Part shown: positions 13,072-25,405 of the stretch, piece after piece
Numbering within the stretch: the first letter of the stretch is position 1
Layout: each line of letters opens with the position of its first letter
DNA from: Rhopalosiphum padi
Taxonomy: Eukaryota > Arthropoda > Insecta > Hemiptera > Aphididae
Length of the DNA stretch: 64,000 nucleotides
Direction of reading: 5' to 3'
NCBI RefSeq assembly: GCF_020882245.1
Contig: NC_083599.1
Location: 69,485,745-69,549,744 of the forward strand
Notes under the pieces: model-generated
Seen by the model: only the letters and a program-made list of their open reading frames with translations
What the model was told of the DNA's origin: nothing
Database searches by the model: none
Translations under genes and position numbers: made by a program

Positions 13072-13204
13072 GTAAGTACTCCACGATTTCCGAACATTAT
13101 TTTTTTGTCCCATGACATATTTTATACTCTCTTGCCTGTCGTTTATATTTTATTCAGGAATTTTTCCAATAACATTTTTCGTATCATTTCAGCTCTGCAT
13201 CAAC

Positions 13205-14937
13205 ATGAAATTATTCATTCTAAGCTTGTTTGTAATTATGGCAGTCACTGTACATGTACAGGCGATGCCGACCAATGATGCACCCGACGCGATTCCAGAA
13301 AAAGCACAGCATCAGCTCCCGCATAAAGAAGGTAAAAAATTATAATCTTTATCGTTATAAAATATTTATAGATATTATTTTTTGTGCATGTATATTTTTA
13401 TTTATTGTTAAGACTTATTACTTTATTTTACCATTACCAATGTTATTATTTTATTTTGTTTTATTATTTCTAAACATTATATATTATTGATTTGCTTTTA
13501 ATTTTTTATATTTTTTTCTACTATGATAGTTGTAAATACTTTATAAGTACTTCTTACAATCTAATATTTCACAATTTTACTCCACTAAAAATAAAAAATA
13601 ATAATAATGGTAAATTGGTAATAAAATGATATAATATGCTGAGGATATTATCTATTATATAAACTTAATGATATTTAATTTTAAGCTTATATTATACCTA
13701 GTAGCAAAAAAATATTTTTTAAATGTTTAAAAATAAAGTTAAAAATGGTTTATGCATTATTTTATAAATGTTAATAAAATGTTCAAATGGCCTTTTTTCC
13801 AATCAAAATAAAATGTTAAAACATTATTTTAAATACATTTGATTCATATTATTTGAAAATAATATTTTTAAAAACATTATTTAAATGATTACAAATGATT
13901 AAAAAATCTCATAAATCATTTAAAAATATTTTTAATACTTAACAATTGTGAGAAAAAGCATTTTTTAATATTTTAAAATGAAAAACAGGTATTTAAAATT
14001 ACTCATTGTATTTCCATTTTTATATCTATAAATAATTAGAAAATAATAGTCATAATATGAACAAATTCTTTGTTCCTTTATTTATAAATTGTAATATTTA
14101 AATAACCAATAATAAGTCTGCTTCTGTGATGTGAATAATATTATCAAAAAAAAAAAAATAATAAAAATAACAAAAATTAAAATTTAATAAGTTAGTTTGT
14201 GCCCGTTTGATCGTCATGTTTTTGGTTGTTAGAATTTCACTGAGATGGTAACATTTTGTGTTGATAATTAGTAATGTGTCCAGTGTTATCTTGTTTTTTT
14301 TTAATACGATTTGAACCCTTTAAAAAAGTTTATATATGTACATTAATTATTACAATAAATTTAAATGATATATCTTTTAAAATTATTCATATAGTTGCAT
14401 TTTGTTTAGATTTAAAATTGGAACATCAATTAAAATACTATTTTGTAGATGTGAAAATTTTTTTTTTCAATTGCAATCATTGTGATTTTTATCATTTAAA
14501 CTCAGCCATAAAAAACGATTTTAGGTGAAAACTTATTACATAATATGTTGCATGCGGGTATGAGAGAAAAAACAAATATTGCACTAACATACTCTTAAAT
14601 ATGAAATATGTAAATGATTATTTATTTTTTATTAACATTGGCGCGCAAGTAACTATCGCTTTTATACCTACTTATGTAATATTGTCATATTTTTATATTT
14701 CACTTAATAAAAATGAATAATGATAATTAATGAATATATTTACAAGTGATGGGTGAAAAATTAAGGAAGAAGAGGTGCAGTTGGTTCTCAGATCCAACAA
14801 CAACAACAGCAGGGTACAGCGACCCAAATTTTGGTCACCCCCCAAAAGCCTGGGATCCCGTCGAACCGTTTGAAAAAGAAAATAAATACTTTGGGACGAC
14901 ACGCAGCCCAATTAGGAAAAGGAGATCCACAGCATAA
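13205..14937 (+). CDS. small secreted protein, 105 aa, with basic processing sites; family not recognised
   Basis: Two coding exons: 13205-13331 (donor AG|GTAAAA) and 14747-14937 (acceptor TTTACAAG). They join in phase 1 to give 105 codons and a TAA stop; AATAAA follows at 14980. The first 20 residues (MKLFILSLFVIMAVTVHVQA) form a textbook signal peptide with cleavage after VQA. The chain then has a short acidic/polar propeptide, KLRKKR, a middle segment beginning CSWFSDP and rich in Pro, Thr and aromatic residues, then IRKRR and a final STA. The two basic clusters look like proprotein-convertase sites, so this may be a peptide-hormone precursor. With a single cysteine, a salivary or other secreted effector is an alternative. 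I do not recognise the peptide. The acceptor lacks a strong pyrimidine tract, the weakest point of the model. Confidence 0.66.
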
Positions 14938-14999
14938 GCAATTTGATTTTAATGCTTAATTGATTAAGTTTATTAAAAAAATAAAATATTTAATACAAA

Positions 15000-16554
15000 A
15001 ATCAATGTATTTGTGATAAATTATTTTTTAATGTCTTGCTTTATAGTTCTCCAAATCGTCCAAATTATAACTAAAAAAAAAATGTTTATGTTTATACGTT
15101 ATTTTTAGGGCCCAGATTAATATACTATAAAAATCTATAAAATATGCAAATTCCTTTCATAAATATGCAAAATAGTTATTTTATTTTTATTTATAGTTAT
15201 TTAGTTTTGTGTTATAATCAAGATTATGGTGTTAATGACAATAAGTTCATATTCAAACTACAGTCCATCAATAAATTAAAAATAAAATTTTGTGTCTGTT
15301 TAAGTTTTTAAATAATTATAAATCATTTGAATTTTAAACTAATCTCACAACTTAATAATCTTAAAGTCTATAAATATTAATCCCTTGAGATATCGCATAG
15401 AATATACTAGTTATTCGAGTAAATATAAAGTTAGGTAATACTTTTGAATTTTTTAGAACAAACTGTAAATTTACGCCTCTGCTAATACGTATTATTATAT
15501 ATCTGATGGTAGTACCTAATATAATATACATAAATAATAATAATATCATTTTTAAGTTATCGTAATATAATATTGTGATTGATATACTGATATACAAAAA
15601 AAAAAGCAAGGAAAAAATATAACACAATTAGAACCTAAAATATTACGGAATCTCACAAACAGTGATAGTTTATTCTAAGTTTATTCTAAGTTCGTTAGTT
15701 TGTGGTTAGACCAGACTATATTTATCTATCTTAGACAACACAGTCTATTGGTACATTATACAATGGTATTCTTTATCGTTATATTTTTAGTATCGATGAA
15801 ATACATAAGGTGAATATCTTACATAATATCGTATCTGCCATCTATTATTTCTTCACTATTTGTATAATTTACATTAATAATGTTGTCGTAGTTTACCATC
15901 CGACGCCGGTTTAAGATGCACAGCATTGCCACTCGCCATTACATAAAAAAAAAAAACATTTTCGATTGGTGTCGAATTATTTTACAAGTAAATATACAAA
16001 TACAATATTAACAGTTTTTCATTATTCCAAAAAGTTGTTATTTCAAATATATAGTTTTTGAAAGCCCTTGGCCAAGGTACGATGTTTTAAAAAGTCGTAA
16101 TACCATGTTTTCGACAAATCAAAATCATAAAACTTATGTAGCTCGTTACGAGGGCCAACTTAAAGCCTTACGTCTTTCGTCCTATTTCTCACGGTTTTTC
16201 CGGAAAACAACTCGTAAATAAAATATTTTTTTATAATTTAATTTTAAAATAGATAAATTTAAGATAGAAATTGAACTGTAATGGTAATTTTAAAATGTTT
16301 ATACTTTATAGTTGGTGCATTTGCATTTTTGGTTGGTCTCGATTTATGCGTATATGAAAATTCCATGATAATAAATCTAGCTGTTATCTCGGGGTCCAAC
16401 TGCCCGATGCGCTGACCGCACTACCTAACACCACGTCGACCGTATAATTTTGTGGTATAAATGTATAATGGCCAGTACTCAATAGTCAGTAATAGTAGTA
16501 GTGATACTGTTCATTTTTTATAAATTGTAAACGTGCGCGTTAATTTTAATAATT
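15000..16554. other. non-coding sequence
   Basis: AT-rich with no protein motif. The stretch 16382-16440 on the minus strand faintly resembles the D-arm region of a tRNA-derived repeat, but no full cloverleaf or B box could be drawn. Confidence 0.45.
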
Positions 16555-18267
16555 ATGTTGCCTGAATATAATACGGTTTCATATGTTACAATTCAAAATT
16601 TAGACTTAAAGCAATCTAACGCTCGGGGCTTTCAAATCGCGAGTGGTGACACAAACAATAAATAATTATCAATAATTACCTATGTTTAATGGAGACGTGC
16701 ATGATCTACCACAACTTGCCATGTGGAGATTTGTGTACCACTCAAATATTAACAGTCGAAAGTTACAATTGGAGTTCAAAAAACCCAATAAATTATTGTT
16801 AATAGAATCACAATCACTTGATGTAAATTTTTTAGACGATATAATTCAATTTATGGCTTATAAGAGAAAAATCATGGTCAATGAATTACGGGTAATTACA
16901 GTATTATAAGCTTGTATTGAACAAGACACATTTGACTTCACTTCAGCTGGAAAACTGTGATTTACCAACGATTCATGTAGAAATTGGTCGTTTACCTATT
17001 GAAGTGCTAAGCATACGCGGTACCTACTAATCAAGATACCTTCTGAAATTGGATATTGAATTTTTAATACATTAAAATACTTAAATTTAGATTCTACTGG
17101 CCTCAAAAGATTACCATTTGAAATAATGTTCCTTAAAAATCTATATTTGTCATCTGCAAGATATAATGAACTGGTAATATAGTGAATTTATTACTATTTA
17201 TATCTACTAACTGTCTTTTTTACAATACACTTTTATAAAGCGTGAATTGTTTTACATTATCTTTTGAATGTATTGTGTTTTTAATGTAAATTGTATAACA
17301 GTACCATTTACCTTCATATCCAATCAGCGTTATTACTTTAGTATACTTGTTGATTCTAGTTTTTTGGATAGTACATAACAAGATTATTTAAAAAATATAT
17401 TAATTTTGAGATTTTAGGTGAAATCCTATTATTAATTTAGAACTTGGAATTATAATATGTATTTAAAAATTAATATAATAAATGACTTAAAGAAAAAGTG
17501 AATATCTAAATAGTTATGCAGTTATAAAAATTGTATTTATATTTTATGTAAGCACTTGATAAAAAAAATGTTTATTACTTATACCAAGAATCAGTTTCAA
17601 ATGTGATATAATTTACAATAATAAATACTCAAATACCTATTTAAAATCATAACAACCTTTTATTAGTTTTCAATAATTAACTGCATTATTCTATTATCTC
17701 AACTAATGATAACATTATTATAGTAATAATGACAATATATACTGGTTCATATTTTTTATTTTATTTTTCTAACTTGTAAAAATCAAATTTTTTGTCATCA
17801 GAACAAATCTAGTGTGTAACCTTTAATTTTTGAGTAAATTGTGAAATATCAAACAAACTTAAAAACATATTCTGCATTTGTACTTTGAGTTTTTATGATA
17901 TTTCAATTTTCATGCAGGTTATAACTATGTAAAATATTACAATTTAAAAATTCTGAATTTAAATATCTAGGTAGATGTTTTAATCCTATGAATAATTAAA
18001 ATTTTTTTTTTTTAGACATATATACCTCATTGTCTTCTAGAACTTGAGAAACTATACTTCAATCTAGAACACGATGCATTATTATATGTTCCTCAAAATC
18101 TTTTTTATGCAAAAAATCTTGGATGGCATTTATTAGATAGCCCAATAGTCATAACAAAATGCCAAAAAAAAACATATCTATGTCGTTATTTGGATGTGTC
18201 TAATAAAGAAAAAAATGAAGATTATTCAAAAACTACCGTTCAACCATTAAAAAATGTATCATTCTAG
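16555..18267 (+). pseudogene. leucine-rich-repeat protein pseudogene (possibly LRR1-like)
   Basis: Coding-like pieces follow one another on the plus strand with stops and frameshifts between them: MLPEYNTVSYVTIQN from 16555; 16682-16909; then LQLENCDLPTIHVEIGRLP and LKYLNLDSTGLKRLPFEI, which are typical leucine-rich repeats, up to about 17172. An intron-like gap of about 840 bp ends in a T-rich tract and TTTAG at 18011-18015. A last open stretch follows (LLELEKLYFNLEHDALLYVP...) to a stop at 18265-18267. Keeping an intron argues against a processed copy. The layout recalls LRR1 (leucine-rich repeat protein 1, a CUL2 substrate receptor), but that name is a guess. The final codons run straight into a transposon end. 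Confidence 0.6.
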
Positions 18268-18314
18268 CCAAGGAGGCAAAGGGGCAATCGCCCACGATTT
18301 CCAGTCCACCCCTG
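18268..18314. mobile_element. solitary hAT-like terminus
   Basis: The minus strand from 18314 reads CAGGGGTGGACTGGAAATCG, a common hAT end, and runs down to the stop codon of the LRR pseudogene. No matching left end or 8-bp duplication of TATAAGAC was found, so this is a fragment. Confidence 0.5.
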
Positions 18315-21244
18315 TATAAGACCATTTGAAGGATAAGTATAATAATTTATTAGTTAAGTAGTCATATAAATTTTTACATATTCAATTATCACTATCAATG
18401 ATTGTTGTTTTAATGAAATCATGATAATTATTATACTACAACTAAACAAATAAAACTGTGAATAAGTTTATTATTTTAAATAATAATTAATAAATCTCAC
18501 GTTTATATAAATGTTTTTGATTTGTAATAATTGTAACTATGAAATAAAAATGTGATCCTATATTTATATTATATTAAGTAGATTTTCTGATTATATATAT
18601 ACATGTTGTGATATTAAAATAGCCGATTTTGATTGTATAAAAATGTGAATTTCCTTACAATATGTTTTTTTTTTAATTTTTGTACAAAATTTCACAAATA
18701 TTTTTCTTACTATAATTTAAAATTATAAAAATATTAAAAAAGTAATACATAATATTAATTATTATAATATAGTTGATTATTTGCTTTAATTTTGATCAAG
18801 GATAGAACGATATGTGCGGATATCCAAACAATAACTGTAAATGTACTATGTATTTTTAATTTAAATTTCATGTTATACAAAATATGATAATGTCTAGTTC
18901 AATATCTTATAGTGTATGTGTAATTGAGGATAATTTTAATTTGATAAAGTACATTAAGTTCAAAACTAATTAATTTTTTTTATAAAATTGGTGAATACCT
19001 ATAGTTTGATTTCTACCATTTTCTTGTACAGACTAAAATATGTATAATGCATACATGTAAATTGTATTAACTTTTGAATTGATTACTGAGTATATTAGTG
19101 TTTAATAATATATTTGATTCATAATTATTAAAAATATTTTTGTCATAAATGAGGATATATTAAAAACTTACTTATTGGTGTGTTTTGGTATGGTACTGTA
19201 GTGGAATAAAATAAAGATAGTTTCATGTGTACCGTCTATATAGTCTACCGTCCAATTTTCGTAAATTTATCATCAAAATAGATGAATAAGTTATGTTGCA
19301 AAAATTTGTAATATTAAATAAAAAATTAAATATTGTTTAATATTAATTAGTAATTACATTTTATAATTGTATTTACATATTTTAGATACAAAATATATTG
19401 TAGGTATCTACCAGTGTTTTTTTTTTTTTTTATTGATCAAAAACAGAGTATGTACATAACTGTTTTTAAAGATATCAATTACAATTATCTGTCTCCTTTA
19501 AGTTATGCTTGTATTGCAGAAAGAGAGTTAAAGATTTTTAAAAATATAGATAGTAAATTAAAAAAAAACTAATAAACAAATACAATTAAGTAACATTATT
19601 TACTACTACTACATGATAAATAAAATTACAATTTACAAATAATTCAACATAACATAATTTAATAAACAACTTAATAAATTAAAATTACAATATGAAAAAA
19701 TATATATACATACCATAATCATACAATAATTTCTTATTATTTTGATTTTTGTTTTATGCAAAAATCCAATTAATTAAACACACTTTATTATCTAATGCCT
19801 TGTGTTTTCTTTTATTTTTGTATATTTTTCTACTGTGTACCACGTTTTTTCTATTTTTTTTCGACTCAATTTTTCGCAATTTTTTTGTAAACGAATCTTT
19901 TTTGCCAAACCTTAAAATCTTTATAATTTTGATTGGTAGAACCTAGTTAGATACTACTAGAATTATTTATTATTTATACAAGTATGATTAATTTAAGTTT
20001 TTTATTATTATATTTGTTTAAAAATTTAAAATTATTTTAACATAGGTAATTGCAGTACTTGGAAGGTGGATGGGGACAAATCCCCCTCACATCCATGTAC
20101 CAAACATTTTTCTAGCTCCCTTAAATGTACACTTAATGTACGCCTATGATTTCTTCTGGATAATAATGTTTATAAATAATATATTTTTTAATATTTTGAT
20201 GTATATTTTATAATTTCAATAAATTTCCTGTTTCTGGAGTATACAAAGGTTGGGTTAACTTGCAAATTTTTGTGGTATTAAATAGAAAATTAAATATTGT
20301 TGAATATTAATTAATTATAAGATAAAATTTACAATTTTATTTTACATATTTTAAATATAAAAAAATATATTATATTATAGTTTTTTTTTTATTATTGATC
20401 AAAAATAAATAAGTGTTTAAAGATATAATTTTTGATATATCCTTTAAGCTATGCCTGTATTGGAAACAGAGTTTGACATTTTTTAAAAATAAAGATTATA
20501 AATTATTTTAATTGTTTATTAATATGCGTTATATTAACTGATAATTAACGATAATCGATAGGTAATAAGAAATGGTTTGTTTAATGTTTGGTTTGGCTGA
20601 ATTGTAGATAATGGAGCCATAATCTATTCTTGATAGAATCAGTGCTTTGTAAATTAATATTAGGCTGTATATTTTTCTAAGTCCGAAAAATAAATTATTT
20701 TTCTAATTAATTCTCAACTATAATTTATTTAATTCTATAATATTTTTATAATTATTTTATTGTTATTTAATCATGGATATATTTTTATAATAAAAAAAAA
20801 ATTAATTAATTTGACTGATAGAAAAATTGTCTATGTTACTTATTATTTATTAATTATTTTTATTCAATTGTTTGCAATAATTTTTACTTTAACAAAAAAT
20901 ATTTTATTTATTAATTATTATTTATTAAATATTTTATTTAATTTATTTATTTTAACTAATTTTTATTATAATATTTATTTAATTACTTTTTTATTATTCA
21001 GAAAAATTATTATTGATTATTAAATATTTAATTTTATTTATTTAAACACAAAAATTCAACTTAAAATAAATTTATTTATTTTAATTAATTTTTATTACCT
21101 ATAATATTAATTTAATTATTTTTGATTATTAAAAAAAATTTATTATTATATTTTACGGGGAGAATATATATAAACACCTTCACAATAAAAATTTTACGAT
21201 GGAATAATAATTCCAAAGGAGACGGATCAGAGCTAGCATTTAAT
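18315..21244. other. very AT-rich region with a dispersed repeat pair
   Basis: No gene recognised. Besides the repeat pair listed separately, 20700-21140 is almost pure A and T; an open stretch there (20760-21023) is low-complexity and starts with TTG. A small GC-richer segment at 20060-20150 looks like degraded transposon sequence. Confidence 0.5.
19296..20515. repeat. direct repeat pair, about 260 bp each, about 970 bp apart
   Basis: Segments 19296-19560 and 20264-20515 align along their length. Shared landmarks in order are TTGCAAAAATTTGT / TTGCAAATTTTTGT, AATTAAATATTGTT, a T-run followed by ATTGATCAAAAA, TCCTTTAAG, and a closing TTTTTAAAAATA. They are diverged and gapped, so the duplication is old or represents two copies of an unnamed interspersed repeat. 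Confidence 0.6.
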
Positions 21245-21428
21245 AATTATTTTACATTAAAAAAAAAATTATAACTTAGGTACACTGCGACGGCTTGAGC
21301 GGTTGTTGATGCCTCCATTACTATTAGTTGCTGAATTTTAACAATGACGTTGAACGATGATGGCTCGCTACACGTACGGTTTTTCTCGGAGTCACTGAAG
21401 TTGACAGTGATCAGTTTGTCCTCTTCAA

Positions 21429-24400
21429 CAGGGCCGTATTTACGCCTAGGCCCGTGAGGCCCGGGCCTAGGGCGGCAAATTTTTTGGGGCGGCAAATTTT
21501 GTAAGAAATAAAAAAAGAATCATATGAATGCATGAAATATTTATATGATTTTTTTTTAGATATCTGTATGTAAAATATACGGGCGCATGAAACTGAAAAT
21601 GTCACTAACCCGAAATCAATTTTCTCGTAATGTGAGCTATAAAGATAAGATACCTACCTAGGTATATAATAATATAAGTTGTTCCTAAAAGTAATTACGA
21701 TAAAAATATAATATATATAGAAATTGGCTAAAGATATTGTGTATCCACATCGCACACGACCACAATTCATTTCAGTTTATTGTTCGTCATTGTCGGGAGT
21801 GCATATTACAACATAATATATTTAATAAATAATAATTAATAATTTACAGTATTTAGCATTTTTTCACTATGAGTGACGGTCGTAAACGTTTTAGTGGTTC
21901 AGAGTATAAAAAGCGAGCCAAAGATAAAGAATATAAAGAGAGTAAAGTTCTAAATAAAATACCTAAACTAAGTACTTTCTTTAAACCTGCTACACCGTCT
22001 TCTTTGAATGCACCTGATAATGGTCAACAACATCAACATGATTTAGAAGAGATTGAAACGAGTAAGTGCGAATCGGATTTGGTCATTAATAATTTAACAA
22101 CTTCTACTTTAAATATGGATCCGGCTACATTTTATATTGATTATAATGATCCGGCTAAATGGATTATTAATGATGTAACTCGCGATTATGTGGCAAAACA
22201 CGGAATAAATCAAAATTTAAATGATGATTTTACATGTTCTAAACGTGAGTATCCTGACAAAAATAGATTTTTAAATAAATCATTATTTGTTAGAACACGT
22301 ATAAATGGTGAAGTACAGTCACGACCATGGTTAGTGTTTTCGAAATCTACTGGTACAGTGTTTTGTGCACCATGTCGACTCTTTGGAAGTGCACATTTAT
22401 CAACATTAGTAACTATTGGTTTTAATGATTGGAAAAATGCTGTACGAAAATTAAACGATCACGAAAATTCTATTCCTCATAAAACTTCAACAGTTGCATT
22501 AATCGAAAGGGGGAAAACTGCAGGTAAAATAAACCAAGAAATTGTTTTGCAATTAGAACAAGAAACCAATTATTGGCGAAATATTTTAAAAAGAATAGTT
22601 GCTACTGTACGTTCTTTAGTAATTCGAGGGTTACCATTGAGAGGCAGTGAAGAAAAATTTGGGTCGTATCATAGCGGTAATTTCATTATGACATTAGAGC
22701 TTTTAGCAGAATTTGATCCCTTTCTATCAGAGCATATTCGCCATTACGGTAAAATCGGTAGTGGTAATACATCGTATCTATCTTCACAGACATACGGAGA
22801 GTTTATACAAATTATGGCAGAAAAAATTACAAAACAAATAGTTGAAGAAGTCAAAGTTTCAAAGTATTTTTCGATAAGCGTTGATTCGACGCCCGACGTA
22901 TCCCATGTTGATCAGTTGTCTTTTATCATAAGATACATTTCAAAAGATGGTACTCCTATAGAACGATTTTTAAAGTTTATTGCCAATACTGGGCATAAAT
23001 CTGAACAACTTGCTGATGCAGTTTTTGATACACTTAATCAATATAATTTGGATATTAAAAATTGCCGCGGGCAGTCATACGATAATGCCAGTAACATGGC
23101 TGGTAAATACACTGGCCTTCAAGCCAGAATTAAAGAAGTTATTCCGTTGGCCATTTATGTCCCTTGCTCAGCACATTCCCTAAATCTTGTGGGGATATCT
23201 GCCGTGGATTGCTGTGAAAAATCGACAACATATTTTAGATATCTACAAGAATTATATAACTTTTTCACAGCATCTACCCATCGTTGGGAAATTTTACTAT
23301 TTTATTTAAAAAAGTCTAAGTGTGTAAAAAGTTTGTCTCAAACCCGATGGTCAGCAAGATACGAAGCGGGTAAATCTTTATGTACTTCTTGGAGTGAAAT
23401 TAAAAACGCTTTACAGGCTATTATTGACGATGCCAATGAAAAACCTGTAACAAAATTTGACGCTTCAGTTCTTTTGAAACCTTTTAATACTATAGAAATG
23501 TGCTTTATGACTGTTTTTTGGAATGAAGTATTAGAAAGGTTTCATATAGTTAATAAAAAACTTCAATCAGTTAATATTGAGTTAGGAATGATTGTTGAAT
23601 TATATGGATCCTTAGAGCAGTACATATCTAGAATTAGAAATAATTTTGAAGAATATGAAGGAAAAGCTATACAAATATGCGGTGAAATGCAGTACAAAAA
23701 AGACAAGCGGAGAACTGTTAAGAGAAAACGTCAATTCGACGAAACAATGAATGAAGTGATCACAGAAACAGGCAAGGAAGATTTCAGAATAAATGTATTC
23801 TTCGTTATATTGGATAAATTGAATGCTGAACTCGTAAGGCGAGGCAGTTCATATAAAAATTTATGTGTCAAGTTTGATTTTCTTACAAATATTTGTAGTT
23901 TTGACGAGGAAATAATTTCTGAAAAAACTAGGGCACTAATAGAACAATATCCTAATGATATTGAAGAATCATTTACAAATGAATGTCTTCATTTGCGTGA
24001 TCATCTTTTTTTTAAATCTGATAAAAAAAGAAACGCCCAAGAACTTTGTAAGATGTTGTATACAAATGATTTAATAGATATTTATCCGAACGTCACAACA
24101 GCGTTACGTATGTATTTGTGCACGTTTGCAACAAATTGTACAGCAGAGCGGTCGTTTTCAGCATTGAAAAGAGTAAAATCGCATCTTCGTTCAACTTTGG
24201 AGTCAGATAGATTAAACGCGACATCAATACTACACATAGAATCTGAGATGCTTCGAAGTATAAATTATGATGATATAATCGACGATTTCGCGTCTAAAAA
24301 AGTTCGTCGTAAAATGTTATAGATAACATAGGTTATGATTAGGTATAAGTTTAACTATTAAGTATTACTAGGTATAAGATTAAAGATTATTAAGATTATT

Positions 24401-24601
24401 TTAAGATTAAGATTCAAAATGTATACTGATAATGCCTAATTAGGATTTATAATTATTATTTGTTTTGTTTATAATGACTATTGACCTAATTTCTTTAAAA
24501 TGAAATAAATTTATTTGTAATAATTACAATTTTTTTTTCTTGGGGTAGAGGCGGCATATTTAAAAGGGCCTAGGGCGGCACTTGTTCTAAATCCGGCCCT
24601 G
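21429..24601 (+). mobile_element. apparently intact hAT DNA transposon, 3.17 kb
   Basis: The left end is CAGGGCCGTATTTA (21429) and the right end, read inward on the minus strand, is CAGGGCCGGATTTA (24601). The insertion is flanked by a perfect 8-bp duplication CTCTTCAA (21421-21428 and 24602-24609). The single gene inside (21869-24322) is uninterrupted. No nested insertions are present. Complete ends, perfect duplication and an open gene together point to a recent arrival. Confidence 0.95.
21869..24322 (+). CDS. hAT transposase (zinc-finger MYM-type 1-like), 817 aa, intact
   Basis: One exon, ATG to TAG, with no stops. After a basic, low-complexity start (about residues 1-100) comes the TTF-type finger region near residues 145-205 (SRPWLVFSKSTGTVFCAPC, GFNDWKNA, then spaced His residues in HENSIPHK). 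The RNase H-like core has SVDSTPDVSHVDQLSF near residue 336 and CRGQSYDNASNMAGKYTG near 400. The C-terminal dimerisation segment TAERSFSALKRVKSHLRS is near 757. The enzyme would cut the element at its 8-bp target sites and reinsert it. Length is normal for the group. Compared with the transposase at 3174-5435 it is a different subfamily. An internal ORF at 22980-23183 is a shadow. Confidence 0.95.
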   Translation: MSDGRKRFSGSEYKKRAKDKEYKESKVLNKIPKLSTFFKPATPSSLNAPDNGQQHQHDLEEIETSKCESDLVINNLTTSTLNMDPATFYIDYNDPAKWIINDVTRDYVAKHGINQNLNDDFTCSKREYPDKNRFLNKSLFVRTRINGEVQSRPWLVFSKSTGTVFCAPCRLFGSAHLSTLVTIGFNDWKNAVRKLNDHENSIPHKTSTVALIERGKTAGKINQEIVLQLEQETNYWRNILKRIVATVRSLVIRGLPLRGSEEKFGSYHSGNFIMTLELLAEFDPFLSEHIRHYGKIGSGNTSYLSSQTYGEFIQIMAEKITKQIVEEVKVSKYFSISVDSTPDVSHVDQLSFIIRYISKDGTPIERFLKFIANTGHKSEQLADAVFDTLNQYNLDIKNCRGQSYDNASNMAGKYTGLQARIKEVIPLAIYVPCSAHSLNLVGISAVDCCEKSTTYFRYLQELYNFFTASTHRWEILLFYLKKSKCVKSLSQTRWSARYEAGKSLCTSWSEIKNALQAIIDDANEKPVTKFDASVLLKPFNTIEMCFMTVFWNEVLERFHIVNKKLQSVNIELGMIVELYGSLEQYISRIRNNFEEYEGKAIQICGEMQYKKDKRRTVKRKRQFDETMNEVITETGKEDFRINVFFVILDKLNAELVRRGSSYKNLCVKFDFLTNICSFDEEIISEKTRALIEQYPNDIEESFTNECLHLRDHLFFKSDKKRNAQELCKMLYTNDLIDIYPNVTTALRMYLCTFATNCTAERSFSALKRVKSHLRSTLESDRLNATSILHIESEMLRSINYDDIIDDFASKKVRRKML

Positions 24602-24852
24602 CTCTTCAACAATGATTCGTTGGTGAATTGCCTCGTTGAATTCTTCTTTGAATTTTTTTTCAAATATTTCGAAAAAATAATATTCAGCGAAAGGATTCTG
24701 CTTGAAAGAATTCCGTTACCGACTGCGCCAAATTTGTAGTGGGCCAGCAACTGGTCGTCGAAATTGCAGGTCGTGTCGAAATATTTCTAAGTGTCGTTTA
24801 TTTAATTAATTGAAAATATTCTAAGTCCAAATGATAGATTTCTGATATAGAC

Positions 24853-25405
24853 TGACGTGAAGGTGCTTGCGCTAACTCTGGTAAATCACGTCTGCAGGAG
24901 TCCTCTCCGGGGCCCCCTTATATAGTCAGTGTCCCTTTATCTCCTACCCATGTATCCTCTAGCCTATTCCTAAATGCGTCATTCGTTCTCACGCTATTCC
25001 ACATTTCAGGCTGTACGTGTGATGATGGATTCTAATATGACGTCCGTGGACGATCCGCCCACGCACAGGTGGTCAACCGCAATCGCTGTATCCGAGTTCT
25101 TATAGACTCGCGTTGTGCCTCATATATAATTTATATTATTTTCTTGCGGTTGGGTTAGGTTGCATATTCTTTTTAGTGCATCTCCCAGCGCAGAGGGTTG
25201 AAGTTAATAAGGGCTATTACGATGTCTAGACGTATTTTATTTTAATTGGTATTATGTTTATTCCTACGGCGTAGTATCTTTGTTGCGGGTTTGTGTTACC
25301 CCAATTATTACTGGTTGTCATTTTATTACTTATGCCTACGTCGTAGTACCCCCTTTTATGTATTATGTATTATGTATTACGTATGGGACATCAGAGCACG
25401 TAGCA
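24853..25405 (+). repeat. LTR-like repeat, copy A (553 bp)
   Basis: The segment begins TGACGTGAAGGTGCT and ends ...TCAGAGCACGTAGCA, so it has TG...CA ends. A TATA-like TTATATAG lies about 75 bp in. Copy B (27811-32982) has the same two ends and, after removing the pogo element inside it, nearly the same length (about 543 bp). No tRNA primer site, polypurine tract or matching duplication could be assigned, so paired LTRs, two solo LTRs or another repeat class are all possible. Confidence 0.5.

Larger units (their letters stand above)
21247..24790 (-). pseudogene. host-type coding remnant interrupted by an hAT insertion
   Basis: With element 21429-24601 and one copy of its duplication removed, the minus strand is open from about 24693 to 21247: ...EYYFFEIFEKKFKEEF..., then IIVEEDKLITVNFSDSEKN across the insertion point, then SFNVIVKIQQLIVMEAS. 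A further open piece in another frame (CNFDDQLLAHYKFGAVGNG) lies at 24767-24700. Base composition is richer in GC than the surroundings, as expected of an exon. The family is not recognised, and the frame change upstream suggests a pseudogene or an unresolved intron. Chance ORF remains possible. Confidence 0.35.

Noticed and set aside
12604..13084. Two overlapping minus-strand ORFs of 150 and 106 codons in GC-rich DNA
   Set aside because: They run antisense through the promoter and leader exon of the secreted-protein gene, have Arg/Pro/Gly-biased translations without motifs, and arise from GC-rich composition.
16382..16440. Minus-strand sequence resembling the D-arm of a tRNA (tRNA-derived SINE?)
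   Set aside because: No acceptor stem, anticodon loop or T-arm motif could be drawn, and no second copy was noticed in the window.
20760..21023. 87-codon hydrophobic ORF in extremely AT-rich DNA, reminiscent of organelle or endosymbiont protein
   Set aside because: It starts at TTG and is composed almost only of AT-rich codons; similar words recur just downstream. Low-complexity sequence explains it better than a mitochondrial or symbiont insertion.
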